From an uncultured Methylobacteriaceae bacterium (GTDB lineage: Bacteria > Pseudomonadota > Alphaproteobacteria > Rhizobiales > Beijerinckiaceae), in the NCBI GenBank assembly GCA_937872715.1, contig CALMTJ010000196.1, forward strand, positions 1 through 5,907: 5,907 bases of DNA, given 5' to 3'. Shown in pieces: positions 1 through 5,907 of the stretch. Every line of letters starts with the position of its first letter. The first letter of the stretch is position 1. The notes under the pieces are model-generated. The model saw only the letters and a list, made by a program, of their open reading frames with translations, did not search any database and had not been told where the DNA came from. The position numbers and the translations under genes are program-made.

Positions 1-1831
1 GCCCGGGCTCCGTTCCGGCCAGCGCCGTCTTCATGAAGCGGCTCCACACCTCGACCGGCAGGTTGCCGCCCGACACCTTCCTGGTCGGGGTGCCGTCGTC
101 GTTGCCGAGCCACACGCCCGCGACGAGCGACCCGGTATAGCCGACGAACCAGGCGTCCCGGAAATCCTGGCTCGTGCCCGTCTTCCCCGCGGCCTCCCAG
201 CCCGGGATCTCGGCCTTCCGGGCCGTGCCGGTGAGCAGCGTCTCCCGCATCATGCCGTTCATCATCCCGGCGATGGCCGGATCGATCACGCGCCCGAGCC
301 CGCTCTCCCGGCGACGGTAGATGCTATTGCCGGCCGGGCCACGCACCTCCGCGATCAGGAACGGCGCGACGCCCGTGCCGCCGTTGGCAAAGGCCGCGAA
401 GGCGCCCACGAGCTCGATCGGGGACACTTCGGAGGTGCCGAGCGCGATGGAGGCGTTCGGCTGGAGCGGCGAGGAGATGCCGAGCCGGCGCGCCACGCCC
501 ACGACCTTCCTCGGCCCGACCTCGAGCCCGACCCGGACCGCGACCGTGTTCAGGGAGAGGGCCAGCGCGTCCCGGAGCGTCACAGGCCCGCGATAATCGC
601 GGGAGTAATTCTCGGGGTTCCAGCCCTTGACGGAGATCGGCCCGTCCTCCCGCACGGTGTCCGGGGTGAGCCCGCTTTCCAGCGCGGCCAGGTAGACGAA
701 GGGCTTGAAGGCGGAGCCCGGCTGGCGCTTCGCGGTCGCGGCCCGATTGAACTGGCTTTCCGCGTAGTTGCGGCCGCCGACCAGCGCCTTCACGGCTCCG
801 TCCGGCCGCATGGCCACGAGCGCGCCCTGCTCCACGCCGAACTTCGCGCCCTTCCCGGCGAGCTCGTCGACCACGGCCCGCTCGGCCGCGGCCTGGAGCC
901 TGGGATCGATGGTGGTCGTGACCGCGATGTCGCCGTCGATCACGCCGACGAAATCGTCCAGCACGTCCATCACGAGATCGGCCGCGTAATTGGCCGAACC
1001 CGCCCCGGCCCGGCGGGTCGGCCTGGCGGGCTCGGCGAGCGCGGTCTTGAGCTGGTCGCGGCTGATATAGCCCTCCTCCGACATGGCGGAGAGCACGAGC
1101 TCGGCCCGGGCGTGCGCCGCCTCGGGATTGCGGTTCGGGGCGAGGCGGGACGGCGCCTGGACGAGACCCGCGAGGGTCGCGGCCTCCGCCACCGTCACGT
1201 CCCGGGCGGGCTTGCCGTAATAGCGCTGGGCGGCCGCCTCGACCCCGTAGGCGCCGGCGCCGAAATACACCCGGTTGAGGTACAGTTCGAGGATCTGGTC
1301 CTTGGAGTAGCGGTGCTCCAGCCAGAGGGCGAGGATGGCCTCCTGGATCTTGCGGGAGGCGGTGCGCTCCTGGGTCAGGAACAGGTTCTTGGCGAGCTGC
1401 TGGGTCAGGGTCGAGCCGCCCTGCGCCACCCCGCGGCGGGTCACGTTGCGGACGACCGCCCGGGCGATGCCGACCGGATCGACGCCGAAATGGGAGAAGA
1501 AGCGCCGGTCCTCGATCGCCACGAAGGCGCGCGGCAGGTAGGCCGGAAGCTCCTTCACGGAGACGGAGCGGCCGCCGGTCTCGCCGCGATTGGCGAGCAG
1601 CGTCCCGTCCGCCGCCAGGATGGCGATGTTAGGCGGCCGTTTCGGCACGGCGAGCTGGTCGATCGGCGGGAGCTGGGTGGCATGGTAGGCGACGATCCCG
1701 GCCAGCGCGATCGCGCCCCAGAGGCAGAGAACGAGGCTCCAGGATACGAGCCGGCCGACCGAGAGGAAGCGGCGCGGCCGCCGGGGCGCGCGTTCGCCGG
1801 AGCGCCGGCTGCCATCCGTCGACCTCGCCAT
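1..1831 (-). CDS. Class A penicillin-binding protein (bifunctional transglycosylase/transpeptidase), C-terminus cut by window edge
   Basis: This enzyme polymerises lipid II into glycan strands and cross-links the stem peptides, acting on the periplasmic face of the inner membrane. I translated 610 codons on the minus strand with no stop; the gene runs off the left edge. Residues 1-27 are an Arg-rich cytoplasmic tail, and about 30-49 form one membrane anchor. The GT51 domain shows EDRRFFSHFG (catalytic Glu107), GGSTLTQQLAKN (138-149), RKIQE (160-164) and QILELYLN (179-186). The transpeptidase domain has all three motifs: SAFK with nucleophile Ser373, SLN at 426-428 and KTG at 550-552. The linker between the two domains is short, so the large OB-like insert of E. 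coli PBP1a is absent. The ATG at 1831 is preceded by GGGGGAA. The neighbouring gene is divergent. An mrcA-like or pbpC-like name is possible, but orthology cannot be fixed from sequence alone. Confidence 0.96.
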   Translation of the reverse strand, partial: MARSTDGSRRSGERAPRRPRRFLSVGRLVSWSLVLCLWGAIALAGIVAYHATQLPPIDQLAVPKRPPNIAILAADGTLLANRGETGGRSVSVKELPAYLPRAFVAIEDRRFFSHFGVDPVGIARAVVRNVTRRGVAQGGSTLTQQLAKNLFLTQERTASRKIQEAILALWLEHRYSKDQILELYLNRVYFGAGAYGVEAAAQRYYGKPARDVTVAEAATLAGLVQAPSRLAPNRNPEAAHARAELVLSAMSEEGYISRDQLKTALAEPARPTRRAGAGSANYAADLVMDVLDDFVGVIDGDIAVTTTIDPRLQAAAERAVVDELAGKGAKFGVEQGALVAMRPDGAVKALVGGRNYAESQFNRAATAKRQPGSAFKPFVYLAALESGLTPDTVREDGPISVKGWNPENYSRDYRGPVTLRDALALSLNTVAVRVGLEVGPRKVVGVARRLGISSPLQPNASIALGTSEVSPIELVGAFAAFANGGTGVAPFLIAEVRGPAGNSIYRRRESGLGRVIDPAIAGMMNGMMRETLLTGTARKAEIPGWEAAGKTGTSQDFRDAWFVGYTGSLVAGVWLGNDDGTPTRKVSGGNLPVEVWSRFMKTALAGTEPG

Positions 1832-2088
1832 GGTTCCCCCGGCGCGGTCCGTCCGCGACAGCCTCAGGTTGAGGGCTGACGTATCGGCCGCTCGATCGAA
1901 GGTCGGCTCGCGCCGCCCCTTGCCGGGACCGGCCCCGCTACGCATCGCACTCCCCGACAAGCCCGCGGGCGGGCAACCTCGGAAGACGGACGTTAGAATG
2001 CGCCCTTTTAAGGCCCGGTGAACGACCCGCTGGTGAGGGCTGGCTCCTTGTGCTTTGGTTTCCGCCGGCCACCCGATCGAGGTCACAG
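1832..2088. other. Divergent intergenic region between the PBP and secreted-protein genes
   Basis: This 257-bp spacer must hold the promoters of both flanking genes, since they are transcribed away from each other. The reading frames crossing it are Pro/Arg-rich shadows with no recognisable protein. It contains a 10-bp palindrome, GCCCGCGGGC (1961-1970), and a short AT-rich patch around 2006-2011 that stands out in the GC-rich background. I could not identify a convincing -35/-10 pair on either strand. Its regulatory role is inferred from gene orientation only. Confidence 0.5.
2079..2084 (+). promoter_or_regulatory. Ribosome binding site fixing the start of the secreted-protein gene
   Basis: GAGGTC lies four bases before the ATG at 2089. 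It supports that ATG over the in-frame GTG at 2050, which would put 13 extra residues in front of an otherwise well-formed signal peptide. Confidence 0.5.
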
Positions 2089-2583
2089 ATGCGACACGCG
2101 CTTCCCCGTCTCACGCTCCTCTTCGGCCTCCTGGCATCCCCGGCGCTCGGGCAGCAGCCCGCGCCGGCGGGCGGGCCGGAGAGCGACCAATCGGTCCTGC
2201 TGCGAAGCATCCTCGAGGCGGCCCGCGCCAACACGGCCGCCCTCCATGACGGTCGCGTTGCGCTGGAGGGCTTCTCCAACCGGTTGGAGCGCCTGGAGGC
2301 CGCGACCCGGGGCGTCCCGCCGGCCCTGGAAGGGGTCAGGACGGACATCGTCGCGATCAGGTCCGGGCTCGACCGGCTGGTGGGCGGAGCCGGGCAGAAG
2401 CGCCCGGCCGCCACCCTGCGGTTCGGGCCGTTCGCCTGCGGCAACGAGGGCGAGGGGCCCTGCGCGGCCAATGCCTGCCGGTCGGTCGGGTACGGCAACG
2501 GCGTCGCCGTGTCCGTGAACCGGACGGGCACGGGCGCCAACGCCCGGCCGACCAGCGTCGCGGAGGCGACCTGCTACGATTGA
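2089..2583 (+). CDS. Small secreted (periplasmic) protein with predicted coiled coil and four-cysteine C-terminal domain, unknown function
   Basis: I do not recognise a family for this 164-residue protein. Residues 1-21 form a typical Sec signal peptide: a basic start (MRHALPR), a hydrophobic stretch LTLLFGLLA, and likely cleavage after ALG. A low-complexity Gln/Pro/Ala/Gly stretch follows (22-30). Residues about 33-98 lack proline except near 77-79 and carry spaced Leu/Ile/Val between charged residues, which suggests an amphipathic helix or coiled coil (for example NRLERLEAA). The C-terminal part (about 107-164) holds four cysteines at 117, 125, 130 and 162, enough for two disulfides in the periplasm. 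The even cysteine number and the export signal support a stable folded extracytoplasmic domain. The gene is divergent from the PBP gene and convergent with the MFS gene 41 bp away, so it is probably monocistronic. A role in the cell envelope is only inference. Confidence 0.8.
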   Translation: MRHALPRLTLLFGLLASPALGQQPAPAGGPESDQSVLLRSILEAARANTAALHDGRVALEGFSNRLERLEAATRGVPPALEGVRTDIVAIRSGLDRLVGGAGQKRPAATLRFGPFACGNEGEGPCAANACRSVGYGNGVAVSVNRTGTGANARPTSVAEATCYD

Positions 2584-2624
2584 GGCCGCGAGGGCCTGCG
2601 ATAGAGGCCGGGGCGGGCCGGGGT

Positions 2625-3821
2625 TCAGACGCGCTGGAGCGTGACGCCGGCGACCAGCGACGCCCCGATCAGGATGATCGCCACCGGCAGGGCGCTGCCG
2701 GCGTGCCAGAGCGAGACCAGGAGGGTGAATCCGGCCCCGAAGGCCATGGAGGTGAAGCCGTAGAGGCTGGACGCCGCGCCGCCCGCCTCCGGATCGACGT
2801 TCATCAGCCCCGCCACCGCGTTCGGCCCCATGACCCCGACGCCGATCGCGTAGACGAAGAGCGGCGCCACGAGCGCCGCGACGGTGAGCGAGCCCGACAG
2901 GTCGACCGCGAGCAGCGTCAGGGCGGAGAGCCCGCAGACGAGGTTCCCGCGCCGGGCGGCGTGCCGGATCTCGAGCCGGCCGGCGACCTGGCGGGCGATC
3001 GCCGAACCGACCAGCATCCCGAGCGTCACGAGGAGGCAGTAGAGCCCGACCTCCTCCGAGGTCCGGTGCAGGACGTCCACGAGCAGGAACGGCGCCACCG
3101 CCAGGAAGGCGTAGATGCTCGTCCCGCCGCAGGAGGCCGCGACCGTGTAGTGGCGGAACTTCGCCGAGCGCAGGAGCCGGCCGTAGCCGGCCAGGATCGG
3201 CCTGATCCCGGGGAGCCGCACCGGGTGGGCGTTCGTCTCCGGCAGCGTGAGGAGCACGAGGCCGAGCAGGATCGCGATGGCGAGCGCCAGGCCGACGAAG
3301 ATCGCCCTCCAGCCGAAGGCGCCGTTGATGAACCCGCCGATGGCGGGCGCGAGCGCGGGCGTCATGCTCATCGCCATGGTGAGCGCCGCGAGCTGCCTCG
3401 CGGCATCCGTTCCGGTCGAGACGTCCCGCACCATGGCGCGGCCGATCACCAGCGAGCCGCAGCCGCCGAGCGATTGCAGCAGCCGGGCGAAGATCAGGAA
3501 CCCGATCGTCCGCGCCGGCACGGCCAGCAGCGCGCCGACGAGGTAGAGGGCGAAGCTCGCGACGATGACCGGCCGGCGCCCGAAGCGGTCGGAGAGCGGC
3601 CCGTAGACGAGCTGCCCGCCCGCGAGCCCGCACAGGAACAGGGTGATGGTGAGCTGGGCTGCGAAGGGCGTCGCGTGGAGGTCGGCGGCGGCGGCCGGAA
3701 GCGCCGGCACGAAGACGTGCATGGCGACCGTGCCGGTCATGGTGACCGCGACGAGCAGCGGCACGCTCGCGGCCGTGCGGCCGGGCAGGAGGGGGCGGGC
3801 GAGGAGCGAACGCAGGGCCAT
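2625..3821 (-). CDS. Bcr/CflA-family MFS drug exporter
   Basis: This is a 398-residue, 12-helix inner-membrane transporter of the drug:H+ antiporter type. Known members export antibiotics such as bicyclomycin and chloramphenicol, and sulfonamides or other small molecules; the substrate here cannot be told from sequence. MFS motif A is clear at 74-84 (GPLSDRFGRRP) in the loop between helices 2 and 3. RLLQSLGG (113-120) with RAMVRD (128-133) is typical of the Bcr/CflA branch. Motif C-like PAIGGFINGAFGWR (159-172) ends helix 5, and PET (194-196) follows helix 6. The C-terminal half keeps the GPNAVAGLM...GGAASSLYGF pattern (332-356) expected in helices 10-11. Length matches the family norm, so the gene appears intact. 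The ATG at 3821 has only a weak upstream ribosome site. It lies downstream of the DUF3775 gene on the same strand, with 162 bp between them, so it probably has its own promoter. Confidence 0.93.
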   Translation of the reverse strand: MALRSLLARPLLPGRTAASVPLLVAVTMTGTVAMHVFVPALPAAAADLHATPFAAQLTITLFLCGLAGGQLVYGPLSDRFGRRPVIVASFALYLVGALLAVPARTIGFLIFARLLQSLGGCGSLVIGRAMVRDVSTGTDAARQLAALTMAMSMTPALAPAIGGFINGAFGWRAIFVGLALAIAILLGLVLLTLPETNAHPVRLPGIRPILAGYGRLLRSAKFRHYTVAASCGGTSIYAFLAVAPFLLVDVLHRTSEEVGLYCLLVTLGMLVGSAIARQVAGRLEIRHAARRGNLVCGLSALTLLAVDLSGSLTVAALVAPLFVYAIGVGVMGPNAVAGLMNVDPEAGGAASSLYGFTSMAFGAGFTLLVSLWHAGSALPVAIILIGASLVAGVTLQRV

Positions 3822-3867
3822 CCGCGTCTACCTACGGCAAGACGGAGGCCAGCCCCAGCATGTCCAG

Positions 3868-3886
3868 GCGCAACGTTGGCTTGCGC
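3868..3886. repeat. Short inverted repeat GCGCAA-N7-TTGCGC upstream of the MFS gene
   Basis: This is a perfect 6-bp inverted repeat with a 7-base spacer (a G:T pair could extend it), lying 47 bp upstream of the MFS start. The spacing and dyad symmetry fit a repressor operator, and drug exporters are often controlled by TetR- or MarR-type repressors. No such regulator gene is visible in the window, so the role is inferred. Confidence 0.35.
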
Positions 3887-3905
3887 TCCCGGGAGGCTGA
3901 CGTCA
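3886..3905. repeat. Two adjacent perfect palindromes: CTCCCGGGAG and TGACGTCA
   Basis: CTCCCGGGAG occupies 3886-3895 and TGACGTCA occupies 3898-3905, separated by two bases. Both are exact palindromes in the DUF3775-MFS spacer, 65-84 bp before the MFS start codon. They could be protein-binding sites, but short GC-rich palindromes also arise by chance in DNA of this composition. Confidence 0.35.
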
Positions 3906-3959
3906 TCGCGAAGCGACCCAGGGCCGGCGCGCGGACCGTCACGTTCGCTTCGTCCGATG
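3904..3959 (-). terminator. Long imperfect hairpin just after the DUF3775 gene, possible terminator or 3'-end structure
   Basis: The arms 3904-3916 and 3945-3959 pair over 13 base pairs with a single two-base bulge (3953-3954). The core is the 8-bp inverted repeat CGAAGCGA/TCGCTTCG, and the loop is 28 bases and GC-rich. On the minus strand the structure begins 24 bases past the DUF3775 stop codon, where a terminator would sit. There is no T-tract after it, so it is not a canonical intrinsic terminator. It could instead be an mRNA-stabilising hairpin or an operator for the downstream exporter gene. Confidence 0.4.
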
Positions 3960-3983
3960 CGCCTCCTCGCGACGACGCTCCGC

Positions 3984-4364
3984 TCAGACGCAGCTTCGGC
4001 CGAGCGCCGCGAGACCTTCGTCCAGGAGGTCGCCGACATTCGGGATGCCGAGGAGGTAATCGGCCGTCGGGCCCTGCTCTCGCTCGCGCGCGGTCCGCAG
4101 GGCCTCGCCCCAATCGGCCGCGTCGAAATCGCCGCGGCCGATCCACGTGATGGCGACGAGGTCGTGCCGCTCGTCGTCGTTCAGCCCGGCGATGAACTCG
4201 CGGATCTGCTCCTCGGTCGAGTCGCCGCCATCCGTGGTCAGCACGTCCGTCGAGCCGTCGTCGATCGGGTTCGAGCCGGAATCGGGATCGGTCGGGCCGT
4301 CCTTCATGTCGACCTCCCGCGCCCGGAGGATCAGCTCACATACCTTGTCCAGCGCGATGTCCAT
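3984..4364 (-). CDS. DUF3775 family protein of unknown function
   Basis: This 126-residue acidic protein has no signal peptide or membrane segment and is probably cytoplasmic. It matches my memory of the DUF3775 family, small proteins found mainly in alphaproteobacteria, along nearly its full length. The shared features are an N-terminal helix with KVCELILRARE (7-17), the KD..T.PDSGSN segment (21-32), a charged linker, an acidic helix ending in DLVAITWIGRGDFD (68-81), a DW turn (84-85), and the ending TADYLLGIPNVGDLLDEGL (100-118). No catalytic residues or known biochemical activity can be assigned. The ATG at 4364 is preferred because AGGGAG stands seven bases upstream and because the family normally begins just before the first helix; the open frame further upstream is unrelated in character. 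It is divergent from the SemiSWEET gene across 102 bp. Confidence 0.88.
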   Translation of the reverse strand: MDIALDKVCELILRAREVDMKDGPTDPDSGSNPIDDGSTDVLTTDGGDSTEEQIREFIAGLNDDERHDLVAITWIGRGDFDAADWGEALRTAREREQGPTADYLLGIPNVGDLLDEGLAALGRSCV

Positions 4365-4371
4365 CGGCCCG

Positions 4372-4377
4372 CTCCCT
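4372..4377 (-). promoter_or_regulatory. Ribosome binding site of the DUF3775 gene
   Basis: On the minus strand AGGGAG is followed by seven bases and then the ATG at 4364. This strong, well-spaced site selects that start over codons further upstream in the same open frame, which continues to about 4826 without a plausible protein. Confidence 0.65.
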
Positions 4378-4466
4378 ATCCAGCGGGACAGAACACCTGA
4401 CGGCCCTGGTGGTTCGATCCCGGGCGGCGCAGAGAGCCCTTTCGGCTGAAGAGGCGATTCGGCGGC

Positions 4467-4727
4467 ATGAACAGGTTCGCGGTCGAGCTCACGGGCGGCG
4501 CGGCCGCGCTGCTCACGACCTTCTGCTGGGTGCCGCAGGCGGTCCGGACGATCCGGCTCCGGGACACGCGCGCCATCTCGCTCCCGGCCCAGCTCGCCTT
4601 CGCGGCCGGGCTGGCGCTGTGGCTCGTCTACGGGTTCCTGATCGTCAGCTGGCCGCTGATCGGCGCGAACCTGATCAGCTTCGCGCTGGTGGCCGTGATC
4701 GTCGCCACCAAGCTCCGCTACGGGTGA
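4467..4727 (+). CDS. SemiSWEET sugar transporter (PQ-loop, three helices)
   Basis: This is an 86-residue inner-membrane protein with three predicted helices (about 7-26, 41-60 and 64-83), the size and shape of bacterial SemiSWEETs. Those proteins work as homodimers that move mono- or disaccharides down their gradient. The PQ motif is present as WVPQ (21-24), followed by the family's basic loop and a TRAISLP-type turn before helix 2 (34-40). The helix 2 pattern LWLVYG (51-56) contains the conserved Trp52, and Asn68 in helix 3 fits the substrate-pocket Asn known in characterised SemiSWEETs. The ATG at 4467 follows purine-rich sequence (GAGGCG at 4451-4456, rather far upstream). The stop codon lies 4 bp before the next gene, so the two are likely co-transcribed and translationally coupled. 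The sugar carried is unknown. Confidence 0.93.
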   Translation: MNRFAVELTGGAAALLTTFCWVPQAVRTIRLRDTRAISLPAQLAFAAGLALWLVYGFLIVSWPLIGANLISFALVAVIVATKLRYG

Positions 4728-4731
4728 CCGG

Positions 4732-5088
4732 GTGAACGTGTTTCCGCCGGCGATCCTGCCGATCGTGCTCCTGTCGCTCTCGAACGTCTTCATGACCTTC
4801 GCATGGTACGGCCATCTCAGGTTCAAGGGCGCGCCGCTCTGGGCCGTGATCGGGGCGAGTTGGCTGATCGCCTTCTTCGAATATTGCCTCGCCGTTCCGG
4901 CGAACCGGATCGGGTCCGCTGCCTACTCGCCGGCCGAGCTGAAGACGATCCAGGAGGTGATCACGCTCGTCGTGTTCGCGGGGTTCTCGGTGACGTATCT
5001 GGGTCAGAGCCTGACCGTGAACCACGCGGTCGGATTCGCCCTGATGGCCCTCGGCGCGTGGTTCGTGTTCCGTGGTCCCCTCGGCTGA
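4732..5088 (+). CDS. DUF486 (DMT-like) four-helix membrane protein
   Basis: This 118-residue protein has four predicted membrane helices (about 8-26, 36-54, 74-92 and 97-114) and matches the DUF486 family, which is grouped with small drug/metabolite-transporter-like proteins. Hallmark segments are FMTFAWYGHL (20-29), SWLIAFFEYCLAVPANRIG (43-61), and ELKTIQEVITL (69-79). The size is normal for the family. No transport substrate has been shown for this family that I know of. The start is a GTG at 4732, with another GTG two codons later; neither has a strong ribosome site of its own, which fits translational coupling to the SemiSWEET stop at 4727. Its neighbour being a sugar facilitator hints at a role in small-solute movement, but that is inference. 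The stop lies only 4 bp from the end of the convergent GT87 gene. Confidence 0.92.
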   Translation: MNVFPPAILPIVLLSLSNVFMTFAWYGHLRFKGAPLWAVIGASWLIAFFEYCLAVPANRIGSAAYSPAELKTIQEVITLVVFAGFSVTYLGQSLTVNHAVGFALMALGAWFVFRGPLG

Positions 5089-5092
5089 GCCG

Positions 5093-5907
5093 TCACGCAG
5101 CCGTCACCGCGCTCCGCACCTCACCGGCCCGTTCTCCCGCCCGGCCAAGCGTCAGCACGAACAGGATCGACATCGCCAGGAGCCCGCCCGGCACGTGGCC
5201 GAAGAAGGCGAGCTGCCGGGTCGCGACCGGCACGATCCAGGCGAAGGCGAGCGCCGTCTTCTCCCAGCGCCGGAACCCGTGCGCCAGCCCGTCCCGGACG
5301 AGGAAGCAGAGAGCCGGGCCGAGCAGCACCATGTCGTAATCGAGCATGTAGGGGGTCGCCAGCATGGCGCCGACTGTCAGCGCCGCGGCCCGGAGCTCGA
5401 AGGCCTCCCGGCTCTGCCATAGCCACGCCGTCGCGGCGAGCACGGCCGCCGTCACCGCGCCCTGCACCGCGTAGGCCTGCGGGACGGAGCCGCCGAGCAT
5501 CCGGACGTAGGAGAAGGCGCTCTGCATCTTGTACCAGCCCGTGCCGCCGTTCTCGATCACGACCACGCGGGTCGGTTCCAGCGACGCCGCGAAGGCGGAC
5601 CAGATGCCCGGCCCGAAGGCGGCCAGCGTCGCGGCCCCGAGGACCGCGACGGCGGTGGCGCCTCCGGCGAGCGCCCGCCCATATCCGCCGGCGAGCCGCG
5701 CCAGCGGCCCGATCCGGCCGAATTGCGGCTTGTAGGACAGGCAGCCGAGGAGGCATCCGGCCAGGAACGGCCGGCGGTCGAGGAGCAGGAGCCCGCCGCC
5801 GAACAGGGCGGCGGTCAGGAAGGCGTTGTGGCCGTGGGCGAGGCACACGAACACGGCCGGGAAGCCCGCGGCCGCGAGCAGCGTGTCCCGGCCGGGCAGG
5901 ATGCGCC
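5093..5907 (-). CDS. GT87/DUF2029-family membrane glycosyltransferase, N-terminus beyond window
   Basis: About 270 C-terminal residues are visible; the frame stays open to the right edge (upstream reading RILPGRDTLLAAAGFPAVF), so the start is missing. The family comprises polytopic inner-membrane enzymes of the GT-C fold that use polyprenyl-phosphate sugars; mycobacterial members are mannosyltransferases, but the sugar and acceptor here are unknown. Family landmarks visible are HGHNAFLTAALFGGGLLLLDRRP, SYKPQFG (KPQFG at 5717-5731), a GWYKMQSAFSYVRMLGG segment, and TPYMLDYDM (5330-5356) near the C-terminus. Several hydrophobic helices separate these. The catalytic aspartate near the N-terminus lies outside the window. 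One oddity is that the segment after KPQFG reads RIGPLARLAGG, with two Arg where relatives are mostly Leu-rich. It is convergent with the DUF486 gene. Confidence 0.88.
   Translation of the reverse strand, partial: RILPGRDTLLAAAGFPAVFVCLAHGHNAFLTAALFGGGLLLLDRRPFLAGCLLGCLSYKPQFGRIGPLARLAGGYGRALAGGATAVAVLGAATLAAFGPGIWSAFAASLEPTRVVVIENGGTGWYKMQSAFSYVRMLGGSVPQAYAVQGAVTAAVLAATAWLWQSREAFELRAAALTVGAMLATPYMLDYDMVLLGPALCFLVRDGLAHGFRRWEKTALAFAWIVPVATRQLAFFGHVPGGLLAMSILFVLTLGRAGERAGEVRSAVTAA

Noticed and set aside
1112..1879. 255-residue plus-strand open frame opposite the PBP N-terminus
   Set aside because: It lies antisense to the conserved glycosyltransferase domain and shows no recognisable motif of its own.
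2050..2088. GTG start at 2050 extending the secreted protein by 13 residues
   Set aside because: The extension would put Arg-containing residues ahead of a complete signal peptide, and the ATG at 2089 has a better-placed ribosome site.
2583..2597. AGGCC-N5-GGCCT mini-hairpin between the convergent secreted-protein and MFS genes, as a terminator
   Set aside because: The stem is only five pairs and no T-tract follows on either strand, so it is not distinguishable from chance in this GC-rich DNA.
2083..3633. 516-residue minus-strand open frame overlapping the MFS gene and the secreted-protein gene
   Set aside because: Arg/Ala/Pro-rich composition, no domain pattern, and it conflicts with better-supported genes on both strands.
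2580..4400. 606-residue plus-strand open frame opposite the MFS and DUF3775 genes
   Set aside because: It is antisense to two clearly recognised proteins and is composed mostly of Arg, Asp, Glu, Gly and Ala, as expected for a GC-rich shadow frame.
4409..4428. GGTTCGATCC resembling a tRNA T-loop, possible tRNA fragment or attachment site
   Set aside because: The flanking bases do not form a proper five-pair T-stem, and no anticodon arm, D-arm or acceptor stem can be found upstream.
4365..4826. N-terminal extension of the DUF3775 open frame to about 4826
   Set aside because: The extension is Arg/Asp/Pro-rich, runs antisense to the SemiSWEET gene, and is not part of the known family length.

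Overview
The window is high-GC DNA with the codon bias and dense antisense open frames of an alphaproteobacterium. The DUF3775, DUF486 and GT87-type proteins resemble those I know from Rhizobiales, and a Methylobacterium-like organism is my best guess. This is inference from composition and protein style, because no rRNA or other taxonomic marker is present. No mobile element, CRISPR array, tRNA or rRNA was found. The region looks like ordinary, tightly packed chromosome.

Layout: (1) The left end to 1831, minus strand, is a class A penicillin-binding protein whose C-terminus is cut off by the window edge. (2) A 257-bp divergent intergenic region follows. (3) A small secreted protein with a predicted coiled coil and four cysteines lies on the plus strand at 2089-2583. 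(4) It converges on a minus-strand 12-helix Bcr/CflA-type MFS exporter at 2625-3821. (5) A 162-bp spacer rich in palindromes and inverted repeats (3822-3983) separates the exporter from a DUF3775 protein on the same strand (3984-4364). (6) A 102-bp divergent spacer leads to two plus-strand genes 4 bp apart: a SemiSWEET sugar transporter (4467-4727) and a DUF486 four-helix membrane protein (4732-5088). (7) These converge, with only 4 bp between stops, on the C-terminal part of a GT87/DUF2029 polytopic glycosyltransferase (5093 to beyond the right end).

Most of the products act at the envelope: peptidoglycan synthesis, a secreted protein, efflux, sugar movement, an uncharacterised membrane protein, and polyprenyl-linked glycosyl transfer. 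However, strand switching breaks the region into several short transcription units, so there is no evidence for one shared system. The SemiSWEET-DUF486 pair is the only strong operon. The least understood elements are the secreted four-Cys protein, DUF3775, DUF486, and the inverted-repeat cluster between DUF3775 and the exporter. I did not find a convincing new multi-gene system.
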